The notes under the pieces: generated by a model
The model's database searches: none
What the model was told of the DNA's origin: nothing
The model's input: the letters and a program-made list of their open reading frames with translations, nothing else
Translations under genes and position numbers: made by a program
In this document: positions 42,447 to 51,084 of the stretch, piece by piece
Position numbering within the stretch: position 1 is the stretch's first letter
How the letters are laid out: the number at the start of each line of letters is the position of its first letter
Assembly (NCBI RefSeq): GCF_040371945.1
Contig: NZ_BAABWS010000001.1
Span: 124,001-188,000 of the forward strand
From: Litorivita sp040371945
Lineage (GTDB): Bacteria > Pseudomonadota > Alphaproteobacteria > Rhodobacterales > Rhodobacteraceae
Length of the DNA stretch: 64,000 bases
Direction of reading: 5' to 3'

Positions 42447-42490
42447 AAAGATGAAAAGCGCCCTGATTGCTCAGGGCGCTTTTCATCTTT
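42447..42490. terminator. 20-bp perfect inverted repeat: bidirectional terminator after cheD
   Basis: Two 20-base arms pair perfectly around a TTGC loop; the core is GCGCCCTGA/TCAGGGCGC flanked by A-rich and T-rich ends (AAAGATGAAAA / TTTTCATCTTT). It lies 22 bases after the cheD stop and 39 bases before the end of the facing lipoprotein gene, so it can stop transcription from both sides. Confidence 0.9.
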
Positions 42491-42528
42491 CAAGTCAGAT
42501 TATAGCTGATTGGCCGCACGATCCCCGA

Positions 42529-43050
42529 CTACTTCAACTCTACCGCAACGCCGCCGCCAAAGCCCCAAGGATAGGCCGAGTGCATCCTTTTGTTGAGCGT
42601 CACGATACTGGTGCTCACCTGACCCGACGTGCTCGCACCGGCGCGATATTGATTTTGCGCGCCGATGGGTTCGGGGATGACCGTCGCGCTGCCGCGCAAA
42701 TCTCCTGCGCGGCAACTGATCTTGACGGGCGCGGGCGCGCCTCGGTTCTTGAAGCGCGCACCTTGCGCATATGTTGGCATCGATACCGCGCGCGGAGATG
42801 TCACCGCCGCATTGATTTGCGGCGACGTCAGTTGGCATAGAGCGCCGCTCACGTCTTGGCGTTTGCCGTCTTTTGAAGTTTTATACGTGCGCAAAGTCAT
42901 CGACGAGGTGCCGACAACCTGCAAGCCCGTGCTTGCCTTTGCAGTCACGGCCAACGGCGGTTCGGAAGGCTCGGAGCCGCTAACGCAAGCTGTCAGGCCC
43001 AGTGTTGCCGCCAAAGCAAGGGCGGCAACTTGTTTACCCAAAAGACGCAT
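42529..43050 (-). CDS. Small lipoprotein, unknown function
   Basis: A 173-residue exported lipoprotein: the N-terminal signal ends in a lipobox (LGLTACVSG, Cys near 22). The mature part is beta-rich with two further cysteines (GALCQLTSP and VKISCRAGDL). No family recognised. It is clearly paralogous to the decayed gene upstream on the same strand (43055-43561): TLRTYKTSKDGKRQDVSGALC aligns with TVRAYTVSADGKKTNEVVGAKC without gaps. The two genes are 4 bases apart. Confidence 0.75.
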   Translation of the reverse strand: MRLLGKQVAALALAATLGLTACVSGSEPSEPPLAVTAKASTGLQVVGTSSMTLRTYKTSKDGKRQDVSGALCQLTSPQINAAVTSPRAVSMPTYAQGARFKNRGAPAPVKISCRAGDLRGSATVIPEPIGAQNQYRAGASTSGQVSTSIVTLNKRMHSAYPWGFGGGVAVELK

Positions 43051-43054
43051 TGGG

Positions 43055-43561
43055 TTACTTCAGCGTGACTTTAACATCTGCCGGATAGGCCCAAGGCACC
43101 GAGCTTGCCACAGCGGCAGAGACGGCCACGGTGATCAACGCGGCTGCCAATCCGCCACCAACTGTGGTGCCGATGGCTTTTTCCTGCCACGAGACCGACG
43201 CCGCGCCGCTCAATTTATCGGCCTTACAGGTAACGATGAGCGAACTGGGCAAGCCGCGATTGTCCAATCCGGCGCGTTGCTTGAACTTGGGAAGAACGAC
43301 AACTTGCGGCGTCACCCCCGCCGCGAGACGCTCATCGGATCAGATCTAGCATTTCGCCCCGACCACCTCATTGGTTTTCTTGCCATCTGCACTGACAGTA
43401 TAGGCGCGCACCGTTGTTTTTGTGGTGTCTTTCGCGAGCTTACTGGTATCCAGCCTGCGCTTCATCGACGCCGTTACGGGGACAGAGGTGACGGCCACGG
43501 GGTCGGGTGTGCAGCCAGACAGAGCGATTGCGGCGGCGAGGCCGAGAGCAATTTTATTCAT
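43055..43561 (-). pseudogene. Decayed paralogue of the neighbouring lipoprotein gene (two in-frame stops)
   Basis: A single minus-strand frame starts at the ATG 43561 (MNKIALGLAAAIALSGC, a lipoprotein signal, with AGGAAGG before it) and runs to 43055. After ...EVVGAKC it meets TAG, ATC, TGA (43348-43340), then continues in the same frame with SDERLAAGVTPQVVVLPKF and a second conserved cysteine (LIVTCKADKL). The intact paralogue reads CQLTS at this point, so the stops replace the Gln and Thr positions. The last part could also start alone at a GTG (43315). The total of 169 codons matches the 173-residue neighbour. Confidence 0.72.
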
Positions 43562-43796
43562 GGCCTTCCTAATAGGCAAAATTGTTACGGGAACGGAATT
43601 GGTGCGCTTGAGATCGGTGCGCAGCCAAGGATTTTGGGGGGTGCCCGTTCCCTTTGGGGGGGAGGTGCCGGCTGTGTTCTTCGCAGCGCTGAGTTTTCCT
43701 CGTTCCATCGCATCACGCGCCGCGCCGCAGATCAGAGGCGGTGCATGGGAAGGCGCGCTGGCCTTCTCCTTGCACGTTGGCTGATCCGATGTGCAC

Positions 43797-43834
43797 AAAA
43801 ATGCCCGCTGCGGACAAAGCCGAGCGGGCATTTT
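43797..43834 (-). terminator. Rho-independent terminator at the end of the leftward che operon
   Basis: On the minus strand AAATGCCCGCT and AGCGGGCATTTTT form a nine- to twelve-base stem with a 13-base loop and a T-run. It stands 20 bases after the stop of the last che-operon gene. Confidence 0.85.
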
Positions 43835-43853
43835 GAGCCAAGTTTGACGGTCG

Positions 43854-44321
43854 TCACAGCCAGATGTCGTCGTCGTCATCGGATGCGGAGGGGGAGTCCA
43901 ACCCGTCCTCTAGAAACAAATCGGCATCCGAGCAGCCATGTTTGGCGTCCTCTGGCAAGGAGTGGACGATGTCTTTGAGGCTGTCGCGCATATGCACCGA
44001 GCGTAGCAACCCGTCGACGGTCACCGAACTGTCAGCGTGCCAACTCATATGTTCGCTGACATAAAGCAAGATCGCCTCGATGTCCTGCAAGGACTGGCGC
44101 AGGAAATCCACCCGCTGAAAGCTTTGCAAGGTCTCGCCGTCCAAAGGGTTGCAGTTGCAAAGAGACGTAGAAAGCGCGTTCTCGAGCGCGATTGTGATGG
44201 TGCGCAGGGTTTTGACTTGCCCTGCGAGCACCTCAATCATGCTCGAAGCGGTGATGTTGACGATTTCGTCTTTGTCACCTGCCATAGAGGATGCTTCCTG
44301 TGTCGTCTTTGCCGTGTGCAT
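43854..44321 (-). CDS. Acidic protein of unknown function at the end of the che operon
   Basis: A 155-residue, mostly helical, soluble protein. It has a Cys pair in the segment STSLCNCNPLDG and a very acidic C terminus (SPSASDDDDDIWL). No family is recognised. Its start at 44321 shares one base with the cheY stop (TAATG), so it is translationally coupled; an internal ATG at 44285 with AGGAAG upstream is an alternative. The helical pattern in the middle (LQSFQRVDFLRQSLQDIEAILLYVSEHM in outline) would fit a protein that docks on a chemotaxis component or acts as a phosphatase, but no DxxxQ or ExxN phosphatase motif is clear. Confidence 0.72.
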   Translation of the reverse strand: MHTAKTTQEASSMAGDKDEIVNITASSMIEVLAGQVKTLRTITIALENALSTSLCNCNPLDGETLQSFQRVDFLRQSLQDIEAILLYVSEHMSWHADSSVTVDGLLRSVHMRDSLKDIVHSLPEDAKHGCSDADLFLEDGLDSPSASDDDDDIWL

Positions 44322-44707
44322 TACAGCCGCCCCACCACCGCTTCGATACATTTACGCAGCTCGTCAGGCTCGAAGGGCTTTTTGAGAAAGTTGTTCATTC
44401 CCAACTTCTTACCATACTCGATGATCTGTTTTTCCGCACGTCCGGTGATCAAAATGAACCCCACGCCTTTGGTCTTGGGCGCCGAGCGCAATTGATGCAA
44501 AAGCTTCAATCCGTCCATTTCTGGCATGTTGTAATCCGAAATCACAAGATGCACCGGTGCGGTTTCGAGCGCTTTGAGCGCGGTTGCACCATTGTCGGTG
44601 CTCGCCACGTTGCGAATGCCGAAGCCGTCGAGTGCCTGTGTGATCAAGCCGCGGCTGGTAGACATATCGTCGACAACCATAACTCTCAATTGGTCTCGCA
44701 GAGCCAT
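44321..44707 (-). CDS. cheY: Chemotaxis response regulator CheY
   Basis: A 128-residue single-domain receiver. Acidic pair Asp13-Asp14, phosphorylated Asp58 in LVISDYNMPEMDG, Thr in ILITGRAEK, and the conserved Lys in FLKKPFEPDEL. It should bind the flagellar motor switch when phosphorylated by CheA. It lies between cheR and the unknown acidic gene and is one of two cheY genes in the operon. Confidence 0.93.
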   Translation of the reverse strand: MALRDQLRVMVVDDMSTSRGLITQALDGFGIRNVASTDNGATALKALETAPVHLVISDYNMPEMDGLKLLHQLRSAPKTKGVGFILITGRAEKQIIEYGKKLGMNNFLKKPFEPDELRKCIEAVVGRL

Positions 44708-44734
44708 AGACCAGTCCTCCTGGAGTTGTTGCCG

Positions 44735-45592
44735 CTATGCGGCAGGGCGATAGGCGGTCAAGCCGATCGATTTGAAAAGGGGTTGGGCGCAATCGGAAAT
44801 CCGTTCCGAATGTCCCAAGAAGAACCACGCGTCCTTGCCAAGCATCTTGTGGAACCTTGGCCAAAGCGATGCCTGTGTCGGCGCATCAAAGTAAATGACC
44901 ACGTTCCGGCAAAATACCACATCAAAGCCGCCCGACATGGGCCAGTCGCGCAGCAGGTTCAGCTCGCGAAAGCGCACAAGTTTTTTCAACGCCGGATCAA
45001 CCTCATATTGCACATCAAGGCCGGATCCGGATTTGCGCATATATTTCTTGAGGTAGCCCTCTGGAATGCCGCCGATTTGTTGCTCGGAGTAAATCCCCGC
45101 CTTGGCCTTGGCCAAGATCTGCGGATCAATATCAGAGGCCAGAATAAGCACGTCTTTTTGTGCCATCTCGGGTGCGTGCTCCATGAGCGTCATGGCGATG
45201 GAATAGGGTTCTTGTCCGCTGGAACATCCGGCCGACCAAATCCGCACCCGTCCGCCATTTCGGGCACGTTCGCGCAAGATGGGCAAGGCTTGATCTCGCA
45301 GCATGTCGAAGTGATGCGGCTCGCGAAAGAAATGCGATACATTGGTGGTCAGGGCCGAAATCATCTCGCGCCGCTCTGCCAATCCGGACTCTGACGAGAC
45401 AAATTTGGCATAGTCATCGAAATCAGCGTAGCCAACGGCGCGGATGCGGCCGCGCAGGCGCGATTGCACCATCGTGGTCTTTGCGGGGGTCAAGATGATC
45501 CCCGCCTCGCTTTTCGCCAGACCGGCGATGACCTCAAAGGCCTTTGGGCTCAAACTCGCGCTTGCCCCGGGGTTCCCACTCATATCGCTCAT
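44735..45592 (-). CDS. cheR: Chemotaxis protein methyltransferase CheR
   Basis: A 285-residue SAM-dependent methyltransferase that methylates MCP glutamates. N-terminal helical domain with TTMVQSRLRGRIRAVG and NVSHFFREPHHFDML; SAM-binding motif WSAGCSSGQEPYSIAM near residue 120; FDVVFCRNVVIYFD near 209. It overlaps cheW by 4 bases (ATGA). Confidence 0.95.
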   Translation of the reverse strand: MSDMSGNPGASASLSPKAFEVIAGLAKSEAGIILTPAKTTMVQSRLRGRIRAVGYADFDDYAKFVSSESGLAERREMISALTTNVSHFFREPHHFDMLRDQALPILRERARNGGRVRIWSAGCSSGQEPYSIAMTLMEHAPEMAQKDVLILASDIDPQILAKAKAGIYSEQQIGGIPEGYLKKYMRKSGSGLDVQYEVDPALKKLVRFRELNLLRDWPMSGGFDVVFCRNVVIYFDAPTQASLWPRFHKMLGKDAWFFLGHSERISDCAQPLFKSIGLTAYRPAA

Positions 45593-46047
45593 GCGGCTTC
45601 ATCCGCCGTCGCAGGGACAACCGCCGCAAGATCAAGAACGCGGATCATCCGGTCGTCGATCAATGTGAGCGCGCGCACGACTGACATATGCGGCTCCGAC
45701 GCCATTTCGGGCGGCGGCTGCAAATCGCTTTCGGTCATCGCAACGATGTCCGAGACCGCATCGACGAGCAGGCCGGTGAGCGTGCCGCCCAGATTGACCA
45801 CGATGATCACATTGCGGTCGCTGGTTTCTTGGACCGGCAAACACAGCCGTCGCGCCAGATCCATCACGGGCAAAACCGTGCCGCGCAAGTTGATCACCCC
45901 GCGCATATAATCCGGCGCATGCGGCATAGGCGTCGTGCGCGTCCAGCCGCGAATTTCGCGAACTGACATGATGTCGAGGGAATATTCTTGATCCGCCACT
46001 TTGAAGGTGAGCAATTCAAGATCTGTTGCTTGATTGGGGTCACTCAT
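45589..46047 (-). CDS. cheW: Chemotaxis coupling protein CheW
   Basis: A 152-residue coupling protein that links MCPs to CheA. It shows the two-subdomain CheW fold: LLTFKVADQEYSLDIMSVREIRGW, APDYMRGVINLRGTVLPVMDLARRL, and NVIIVVNLGGTLTGLLVDAVSDI. It lies between cheA and cheR, with the start 14 bases after the cheA stop. Confidence 0.95.
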   Translation of the reverse strand: MSDPNQATDLELLTFKVADQEYSLDIMSVREIRGWTRTTPMPHAPDYMRGVINLRGTVLPVMDLARRLCLPVQETSDRNVIIVVNLGGTLTGLLVDAVSDIVAMTESDLQPPPEMASEPHMSVVRALTLIDDRMIRVLDLAAVVPATADEAA

Positions 46048-46061
46048 AACGATGCTCCTTA

Positions 46062-48329
46062 TTATGCGCTCAAAGCTTCGGTCCGGGACGCGCCCGAGGC
46101 CTCTGCGATGATGTCGGCGGGGTCGAGGATGAGGGCGATCTGCCCGTCCCCGAGAATGGTTGCGGCGGCGATGCCGGGGGCGCGGAAGAAACTGTCGTCG
46201 AGCCCTTTGATCACCACTTGGCGTTGGTCTTGGATACCGTCGATGATGAGCGCGGCGCGGGCCCCGTCCTCATAGGCGATCAGCAATACGATGGCCCCGA
46301 CATAGTTGTCGCGTGCAGGGCGATAGCCAAGCTCGACGCCCAGATCGAAGAGCGGGACGAATTCGCCGCGCACCCTCACGATATGCTTGCCCGGGCGCAG
46401 CATCTCGACGTCGGCCTCGCCCAAAGACAGGGTTTCGACCACGACATTGAGGGGCACGACAAGGGTTTCGTCGGCAACATTGACCACCATCCCGTCCAGA
46501 ACCGCGAGGGTCAGGGGCAAGGAGATCGAGAATTTCGTGCCCTTGCCCGCCTCGGAGGTGATGGTGATCCGTCCGCCCAGAGCTTGAATGGCGGTTTTCA
46601 CCACATCCATGCCTACGCCGCGTCCCGACAGATCGGAAATCTGGCTGGCCGTCGAAAAACCTGGGGCGAAGAGCAGATTGTCGATGTCACTATCGCTCAG
46701 GTTCGCATCGGCAGGCACGAGGCCCTTTTTGATCGCGATCTCAAGCACACGTTTGCGGTTGATCCCTGCGCCGTCATCGGCAATTTCAATCACCACGCGC
46801 CCCGAACGGTGCGCCGCCGACAGGGTCACGATCCCTTCGGGCGATTTGCCCGCAGCAATCCGGTCGTCTTTGCTTTCCAGCCCGTGGTCCACCGCATTGC
46901 GGATCATATGGGTCAAAGGATCAGCAAGCCGTTCAATCACGGTCTTGTCGACTTCGGTGCCTTCGCCATCAGTGACAAGGCGCACATTCTTGCCGACCGC
47001 GGCCGAGGCCTCGCGGATAATCCGGCTCATGCGTTGGAAGAGCGATTTGACCGGCTGCGCGCGGATCATCATCACCGAATCCTGAATGTCGCGCGTCAGG
47101 CGTTGGAATTCTTCAAGCCCGTTCATCGCATCGGAATGCGGCGATAGGCCTGCCTGTTCGAGGCTTTGCGATAGCATCGCTTGGTTGATCACCAATTCGC
47201 CGACCAGATTGACCAAGCGCTCGATGCGTTCGAGATCGACGCGGACGACCGACTTGGGGGCATTGGCCGCTGCTCCGCCCGATTTGCCCGCAGGTTTGCG
47301 CGCTGCACCCTCGTCGGGGGCGGCGCTCGGCGCGGGTGTCTGTGCGGCGTCTTTCGGGGCTTCGGCTGTCGTCACCTTCACGGGAGCGGCGGCCGAGGGG
47401 GCCTCTTCGGGCGCGTCATCAGGCAGGGTTGCTGGCGGCTCCGGCAGCGCTTCGATCGCGGCGCTTTGTTGCGGGGCAGGTGCGACTTCAGGCGCGGGTT
47501 CAGGCTCGTCTTCACCGAAAGGGGTGGTGCTGACCGACAGCTCGCAAAGCCCCTCAACAAATTCGAAAATCTCGCGAATTTCGGCCTCGTCAACATCGGC
47601 TTCCAAGGTGATATTCCACGCCAGATAGGGCGTTTCTGCCGCCAGAGTATCAAGCGCGGGCAGCTCGCTCATGTCGCATTCGACGCGCGCCGTGCCCAAG
47701 GCACCCAGATTGCGCAAGAGCATCTGTGGCTCATTGCCGGTTTCAAACATTTCCTGTTGGGGTTTGAAGCGGATGTAATGGGTTTTCGGGCCATTGTCCT
47801 CGGCGGCAGCGGGTGCATCGGCATCGAGGTCGGGCAGATCGGGAAGCGGCGGCAAGCCGTCAAGATCGAGCGACATGGACACGCCCATCGGCTCGAAATC
47901 ATCGGCCGAGACCTCTTCTTCCTCTTCCTCGGGGCCGCCCAAGAGTTGGTCAAGCTGCGCCAAAAGCTCTGCGCTGCGCTCGTCGGGCAGAGGTTCATCG
48001 TCGCGGCAGACTCGAATCAGGTCGGACAGGTGGTCGGCACAGGCGAAAAACAGACGCATTGCATCCGCATCAGGCGTGAATTTATTGGAACGCACATCGT
48101 CGAGCGCCGTCTCGTAGCGGTGGGCAAAGCGCACCAAGGCTTCCAGCCCGAAAGCGCCCGCGCCGCCTTTGATCGAATGCACCGCGCGAAAGACGATATT
48201 GATCGTTTCGGGATCGTCATCGCCCTCGTCAAGCGTGGTCAAACCGTCTTGCAGGGCCTCCATAAGCTCTTCACACTCAATGAAGAAAGAGGCGCGGATT
48301 TCCGCCATGGGATCATTTGCGTCACTCAT
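46062..48329 (-). CDS. cheA: Chemotaxis histidine kinase CheA
   Basis: A 755-residue kinase with full CheA order. The Hpt domain has His51 in FRAVHSIKGGAGAFGLEAL. A variable middle part with acidic and Ala/Pro-rich linkers follows (about 130-350), then the dimerisation helices (LERIERLVNLVGELVINQAML). The ATPase domain has MIRNAVDHGLE, EIADDGAGINR and SGRGVGMDVVKTAIQALGG. A CheW-like regulatory domain closes the protein. It phosphorylates CheY and CheB. Confidence 0.96.
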   Translation of the reverse strand: MSDANDPMAEIRASFFIECEELMEALQDGLTTLDEGDDDPETINIVFRAVHSIKGGAGAFGLEALVRFAHRYETALDDVRSNKFTPDADAMRLFFACADHLSDLIRVCRDDEPLPDERSAELLAQLDQLLGGPEEEEEEVSADDFEPMGVSMSLDLDGLPPLPDLPDLDADAPAAAEDNGPKTHYIRFKPQQEMFETGNEPQMLLRNLGALGTARVECDMSELPALDTLAAETPYLAWNITLEADVDEAEIREIFEFVEGLCELSVSTTPFGEDEPEPAPEVAPAPQQSAAIEALPEPPATLPDDAPEEAPSAAAPVKVTTAEAPKDAAQTPAPSAAPDEGAARKPAGKSGGAAANAPKSVVRVDLERIERLVNLVGELVINQAMLSQSLEQAGLSPHSDAMNGLEEFQRLTRDIQDSVMMIRAQPVKSLFQRMSRIIREASAAVGKNVRLVTDGEGTEVDKTVIERLADPLTHMIRNAVDHGLESKDDRIAAGKSPEGIVTLSAAHRSGRVVIEIADDGAGINRKRVLEIAIKKGLVPADANLSDSDIDNLLFAPGFSTASQISDLSGRGVGMDVVKTAIQALGGRITITSEAGKGTKFSISLPLTLAVLDGMVVNVADETLVVPLNVVVETLSLGEADVEMLRPGKHIVRVRGEFVPLFDLGVELGYRPARDNYVGAIVLLIAYEDGARAALIIDGIQDQRQVVIKGLDDSFFRAPGIAAATILGDGQIALILDPADIIAEASGASRTEALSA

Positions 48330-48339
48330 ATCCGTTCTC

Positions 48340-48705
48340 CTAGCCTGCGACCATTTGCAGTGCTTTGACCAGTTTCACCGGATCGAAAGGCTTCACGATC
48401 CATCCGGTTGCACCGGCGTTGCGGGCACGCATTTTCAATTCGGGCGAGCTTTCGGTGGTCAGCACAAGGATCGGCGTGGCGCGGTGGCTGTCCTGATCGC
48501 GCACCGCGTCGATAAATCCGAACCCATCCATGCGCGGCATGTTGATGTCGGTGATGATCACATCGGGTTCGAGCCCGCCAAGCACCTCAAGCCCGTGCAC
48601 GCCGTCATCGGCCAGATGCACGGTAAAGCCCGCCGGTGTAAGCGCCATACGGATCATGTCGCGCATGGTGCGGCTGTCATCTACTGCGAGGATATTGAGG
48701 CTCAT
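48340..48705 (-). CDS. cheY: Chemotaxis response regulator CheY (second copy)
   Basis: A 121-residue receiver with Asp9-Asp10, phosphorylated Asp53 in VIITDINMPRMDG, Thr in LVLTTESS and Lys in WIVKPFDPVKL. It overlaps the STAS gene stop by 4 bases and is followed by cheA after 10 bases. The two CheY proteins of this operon share the fold but differ clearly in sequence, so one may act as a phosphate sink. Confidence 0.94.
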   Translation of the reverse strand: MSLNILAVDDSRTMRDMIRMALTPAGFTVHLADDGVHGLEVLGGLEPDVIITDINMPRMDGFGFIDAVRDQDSHRATPILVLTTESSPELKMRARNAGATGWIVKPFDPVKLVKALQMVAG

Positions 48706-48977
48706 GGTTTGCCCTCCGAGATCGATTCAGGGGTGAAACCCATTTGGTGCATCTGCTCAATGAGCCGGTCCGAGGCATTAATGATGCTCATCTTGTGACC
48801 CTTTGCCTTAAGCGATGTGGCTGCCGACAAAAGCACCTGCAAACACAGCGCGCCGATATTGGCCACGGGGCCAGCATCAACCGTGATGTCGCCATCCAGC
48901 CGCTCTTTGAGGCTGGACGCCAAGGGCTCTGCTGCGGGCAGATCTAGTTTGGACTGAAGAACAAGCGGCTCACTCAT
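48702..48977 (-). CDS. STAS domain protein, first gene of the che operon
   Basis: A 91-residue STAS-fold protein (anti-sigma-factor-antagonist type). The core LDGDITVDAGPVANIGALCLQVLLSAATSLKAKG contains the usual region for a phosphorylated Ser/Thr, but the position reads NIGALCLQ without a clear Ser. Start 48977 (MSEPLVLQ) has AGGCAGGTGG upstream. STAS proteins head several alphaproteobacterial che operons; the role is not settled. Confidence 0.85.
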   Translation of the reverse strand: MSEPLVLQSKLDLPAAEPLASSLKERLDGDITVDAGPVANIGALCLQVLLSAATSLKAKGHKMSIINASDRLIEQMHQMGFTPESISEGKP

Positions 48978-49309
48978 AGCCACCTGCCTTGGGCGCAATA
49001 CGCTGGTTCGGCATTGCCAACCTCCCATAATTCCGTTCCGGTTCCTGACGGTTCTATGGGGCGGGCGGTTAAAACGGAGTTACGGCCCATAGCCAATTTG
49101 CCCCATTTTGAAACAGTTTGGGCCGAACTCTGCGCGGACAGGCAAGATTTCGATCTGCAAAGCGTATAAAACAAACACAAGTTGTCGCGCTTGCGCTGAC
49201 ATAGTGACTGCGCCCTATGTCCGGCCGGATTGGACATAAGATTTTCGGTGCCCACTGGGACGGGACGGGAGTCGCGCCTCTTACCGCGTCACAGCACATA
49301 TTTAGGCAC

Positions 49310-49585
49310 ATGAGAACCCTTGTGACCGCGGTGTTATTTCTCGCCTCCGCCGCAACGCTTGCGGGGGAGGCGATTACCCGCTGGCCAAGTATCCATGATC
49401 AAGCATCGATGATTATGACGGGCGGCCCTCAAAAGAACGGCTGCGGCAATGGTCAAAGCGCCGCGTTTCGCGCCGCGCTTCAAGGCGCGTTGGAGATTGT
49501 GGGCATCGTGAAGCCTGCTTCATACGGACGGGTCTTTTGCGGCAGGTTTCAGGCCGCAAGGGGCATAAGCGACTTATCTGGCTGA
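49310..49585 (+). CDS. Possible small exported protein (weak)
   Basis: A 91-codon frame with a signal-peptide-like start (MRTLVTAVLFLASAATLAGEA) and two cysteines in the mature part (NGCGNG and VFCGRF). No homologue is recognised and only a weak AGG precedes the ATG. It is the only protein-like frame in the 1 kb gap. Confidence 0.3.
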   Translation: MRTLVTAVLFLASAATLAGEAITRWPSIHDQASMIMTGGPQKNGCGNGQSAAFRAALQGALEIVGIVKPASYGRVFCGRFQAARGISDLSG

Positions 49586-49842
49586 TTACATTGGGAATAT
49601 TCCAGCATTGGGGGTAACCGAGCATTGCTGCTCACGCCCGAAGAGAATTTTGCCGAGCATAATCTAGAGCCGTGTCCGTGGCCAGTTCTGGCGCGAGACC
49701 TTGTTTGCGGCTCTCCGAGACTATCATGTCCGACGAGCGGGCGCGATGTTCCGGAGACGGGCGAGGCGCGTTCGCACGATTTATCGAGCGGCCATCGGGG
49801 CGAAAGCTTCGCTCTGACGACGTCATTTGGGTTTCGCAGTGC

Positions 49843-49900
49843 GGCAGGGTTTGAAAATCCAGCGCTGCACCCGATCCGGCGGAGGGTTCGAAAATCATCC
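49843..49900 (+). repeat. Two related T-loop-like segments
   Basis: GGCAGGGTTTGAAAATCC (49843-49860) and GGCGGAGGGTTCGAAAATC (49878-49896) share the core GGGTTyGAAAATC. They resemble tRNA T-arms, but no acceptor or anticodon arm can be built around them. Confidence 0.3.
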
Positions 49901-49923
49901 AACCGCATGGACCCATCGCAAAG

Positions 49924-49950
49924 AAAAACCCCGCCACAGAGCGGGGTTTT
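49924..49950 (-). terminator. Rho-independent terminator after the methyltetrahydrofolate methyltransferase gene
   Basis: AAAACCCCGC, a six-base loop and GCGGGGTTTT pair perfectly. It lies 31 bases after the stop at 49982 and can act in both directions. Confidence 0.88.
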
Positions 49951-49981
49951 GAGGGTTCGTAGGCTCTGTGCGCCGCGCGAT

Positions 49982-51031
49982 TTATCCGCGCCGCCGCCGC
50001 CGCCCGCCGCGCGCGCCTGCGGTTTCGGCGGCGGTCGGGGTTTTGTTGGCCGCAATCCATGCCGCGCCATGCGGGTCTTGGTTGCTCAGCAGGTTTGCCG
50101 CCATGATCGCCTGCATCTCCGAACCCGCCGTGGCGGTGAGCGCGCCCAAACCGGTGAGTTTGGCCAAAAGCGCATCGTCCATCCCCTCGGGCAAGATGAT
50201 GCCCGCCGCCTGCAACTCGTCGCGTTTGGCTTGCAGCTTGGCTTGGCTGACCGGCATGGCGACGGGGTTCATGATGGCCGAGGTCATACCCGCGCCCATG
50301 GCCATGGGCAAAAACGCATTATTGATGCCGTGCCGGTTGGGCAGGCCGAAGGAGATATTCGACGCGCCGCAGGTGGTATTCACGCCCAATTCTTCGCGCA
50401 GACGCCGCACCAGAGCAAACACCTGTTGCCCCGCCGTGGCCATCGCGCCGATGGGCATGACCAAGGGGTCGACCACGATGTCATGGGCGGGAATGCCGAA
50501 ATCCGCGGCCCGCTCGACGATCTTCTTGGCCACGGCAAAGCGCACATCGGGGTCTTCGGAAATGCCGGTGTCATCGTTGGAAATCGCCACAACCGGCACG
50601 TTGTATTTCTTCACCAAAGGCAGGACCAATTCCAAACGGTCCTCCTCGCCGGTCACCGAATTGAGCAGGGGGCGGCCTTCGGCAATCTCCAAACCCGCTT
50701 CCAAGGCGCCTGGCACCGAGCTGTCGATGCACAAAGGCACATCCACGAGGCCTTGCACCATCTCGACGACCTTGCGCATCAGGGGCGGCTCGGTCTCGTT
50801 GGGGTTGGGGTTGGAGTTATAGACCACGCCCGCATTGATATCGAGAACCGCCGCACCGGCCAGAACTTGCGCCAATGCGTCTTTCTCTACGGTCGAGAAA
50901 TCACCCGCTTCCAATTCGGCGGCGAGTTTTTTGCGCCCCGTGGGGTTGATCCGCTCGCCAATGACGCAAAACGGCTCGTCAAAGCCCATCACAACGGTCT
51001 TGGTTTTGCTCTCTAGGATGGTGCGGGTCAT
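49982..51031 (-). CDS. Methyltetrahydrofolate:corrinoid methyltransferase family protein
   Basis: A 349-residue pterin-binding TIM-barrel protein of the methyltetrahydrofolate-cobalamin methyltransferase group (related to the folate domain of MetH and to AcsE/MtgA). Motifs: VIGERINPTGRKKLA near residue 22, AAVLDINAGV near 60, PLCIDSSVPGALEAGL, LLNSVTGEED, VVAISND, and TTCGASNISFGLPNR near 220. It should move a methyl group between tetrahydrofolate and a corrinoid protein. The C terminus is odd: AGARGGRRRRRG, a basic tail. It is 53 bases after the MTHFR-like gene. A corrinoid protein is not in the window. Confidence 0.9.
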   Translation of the reverse strand: MTRTILESKTKTVVMGFDEPFCVIGERINPTGRKKLAAELEAGDFSTVEKDALAQVLAGAAVLDINAGVVYNSNPNPNETEPPLMRKVVEMVQGLVDVPLCIDSSVPGALEAGLEIAEGRPLLNSVTGEEDRLELVLPLVKKYNVPVVAISNDDTGISEDPDVRFAVAKKIVERAADFGIPAHDIVVDPLVMPIGAMATAGQQVFALVRRLREELGVNTTCGASNISFGLPNRHGINNAFLPMAMGAGMTSAIMNPVAMPVSQAKLQAKRDELQAAGIILPEGMDDALLAKLTGLGALTATAGSEMQAIMAANLLSNQDPHGAAWIAANKTPTAAETAGARGGRRRRRG

Positions 51032-51084
51032 GTGTCGTCCTTATCTATAACGCGAAATGCGTCTATCTGTGTGGCGCGCGCGGT

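Larger units (their letters stand above)
48978..49981. other. About 1 kb with little coding signal between the che operon and the folate module
   Basis: The right part of the che operon promoter must lie here. I find one weak small ORF (49310-49585), two related T-loop-like segments (49843-49900), and a terminator at 49924. Several other open frames exist on both strands, but none shows a start site together with protein-like composition. Confidence 0.5.

Noticed and set aside
49632..50060. Minus-strand frame with a segment (GLAPELA) like that of lytic transglycosylases
   Set aside because: Only a few residues match, the frame overlaps the end of the methyltransferase gene and lacks the catalytic Glu region.
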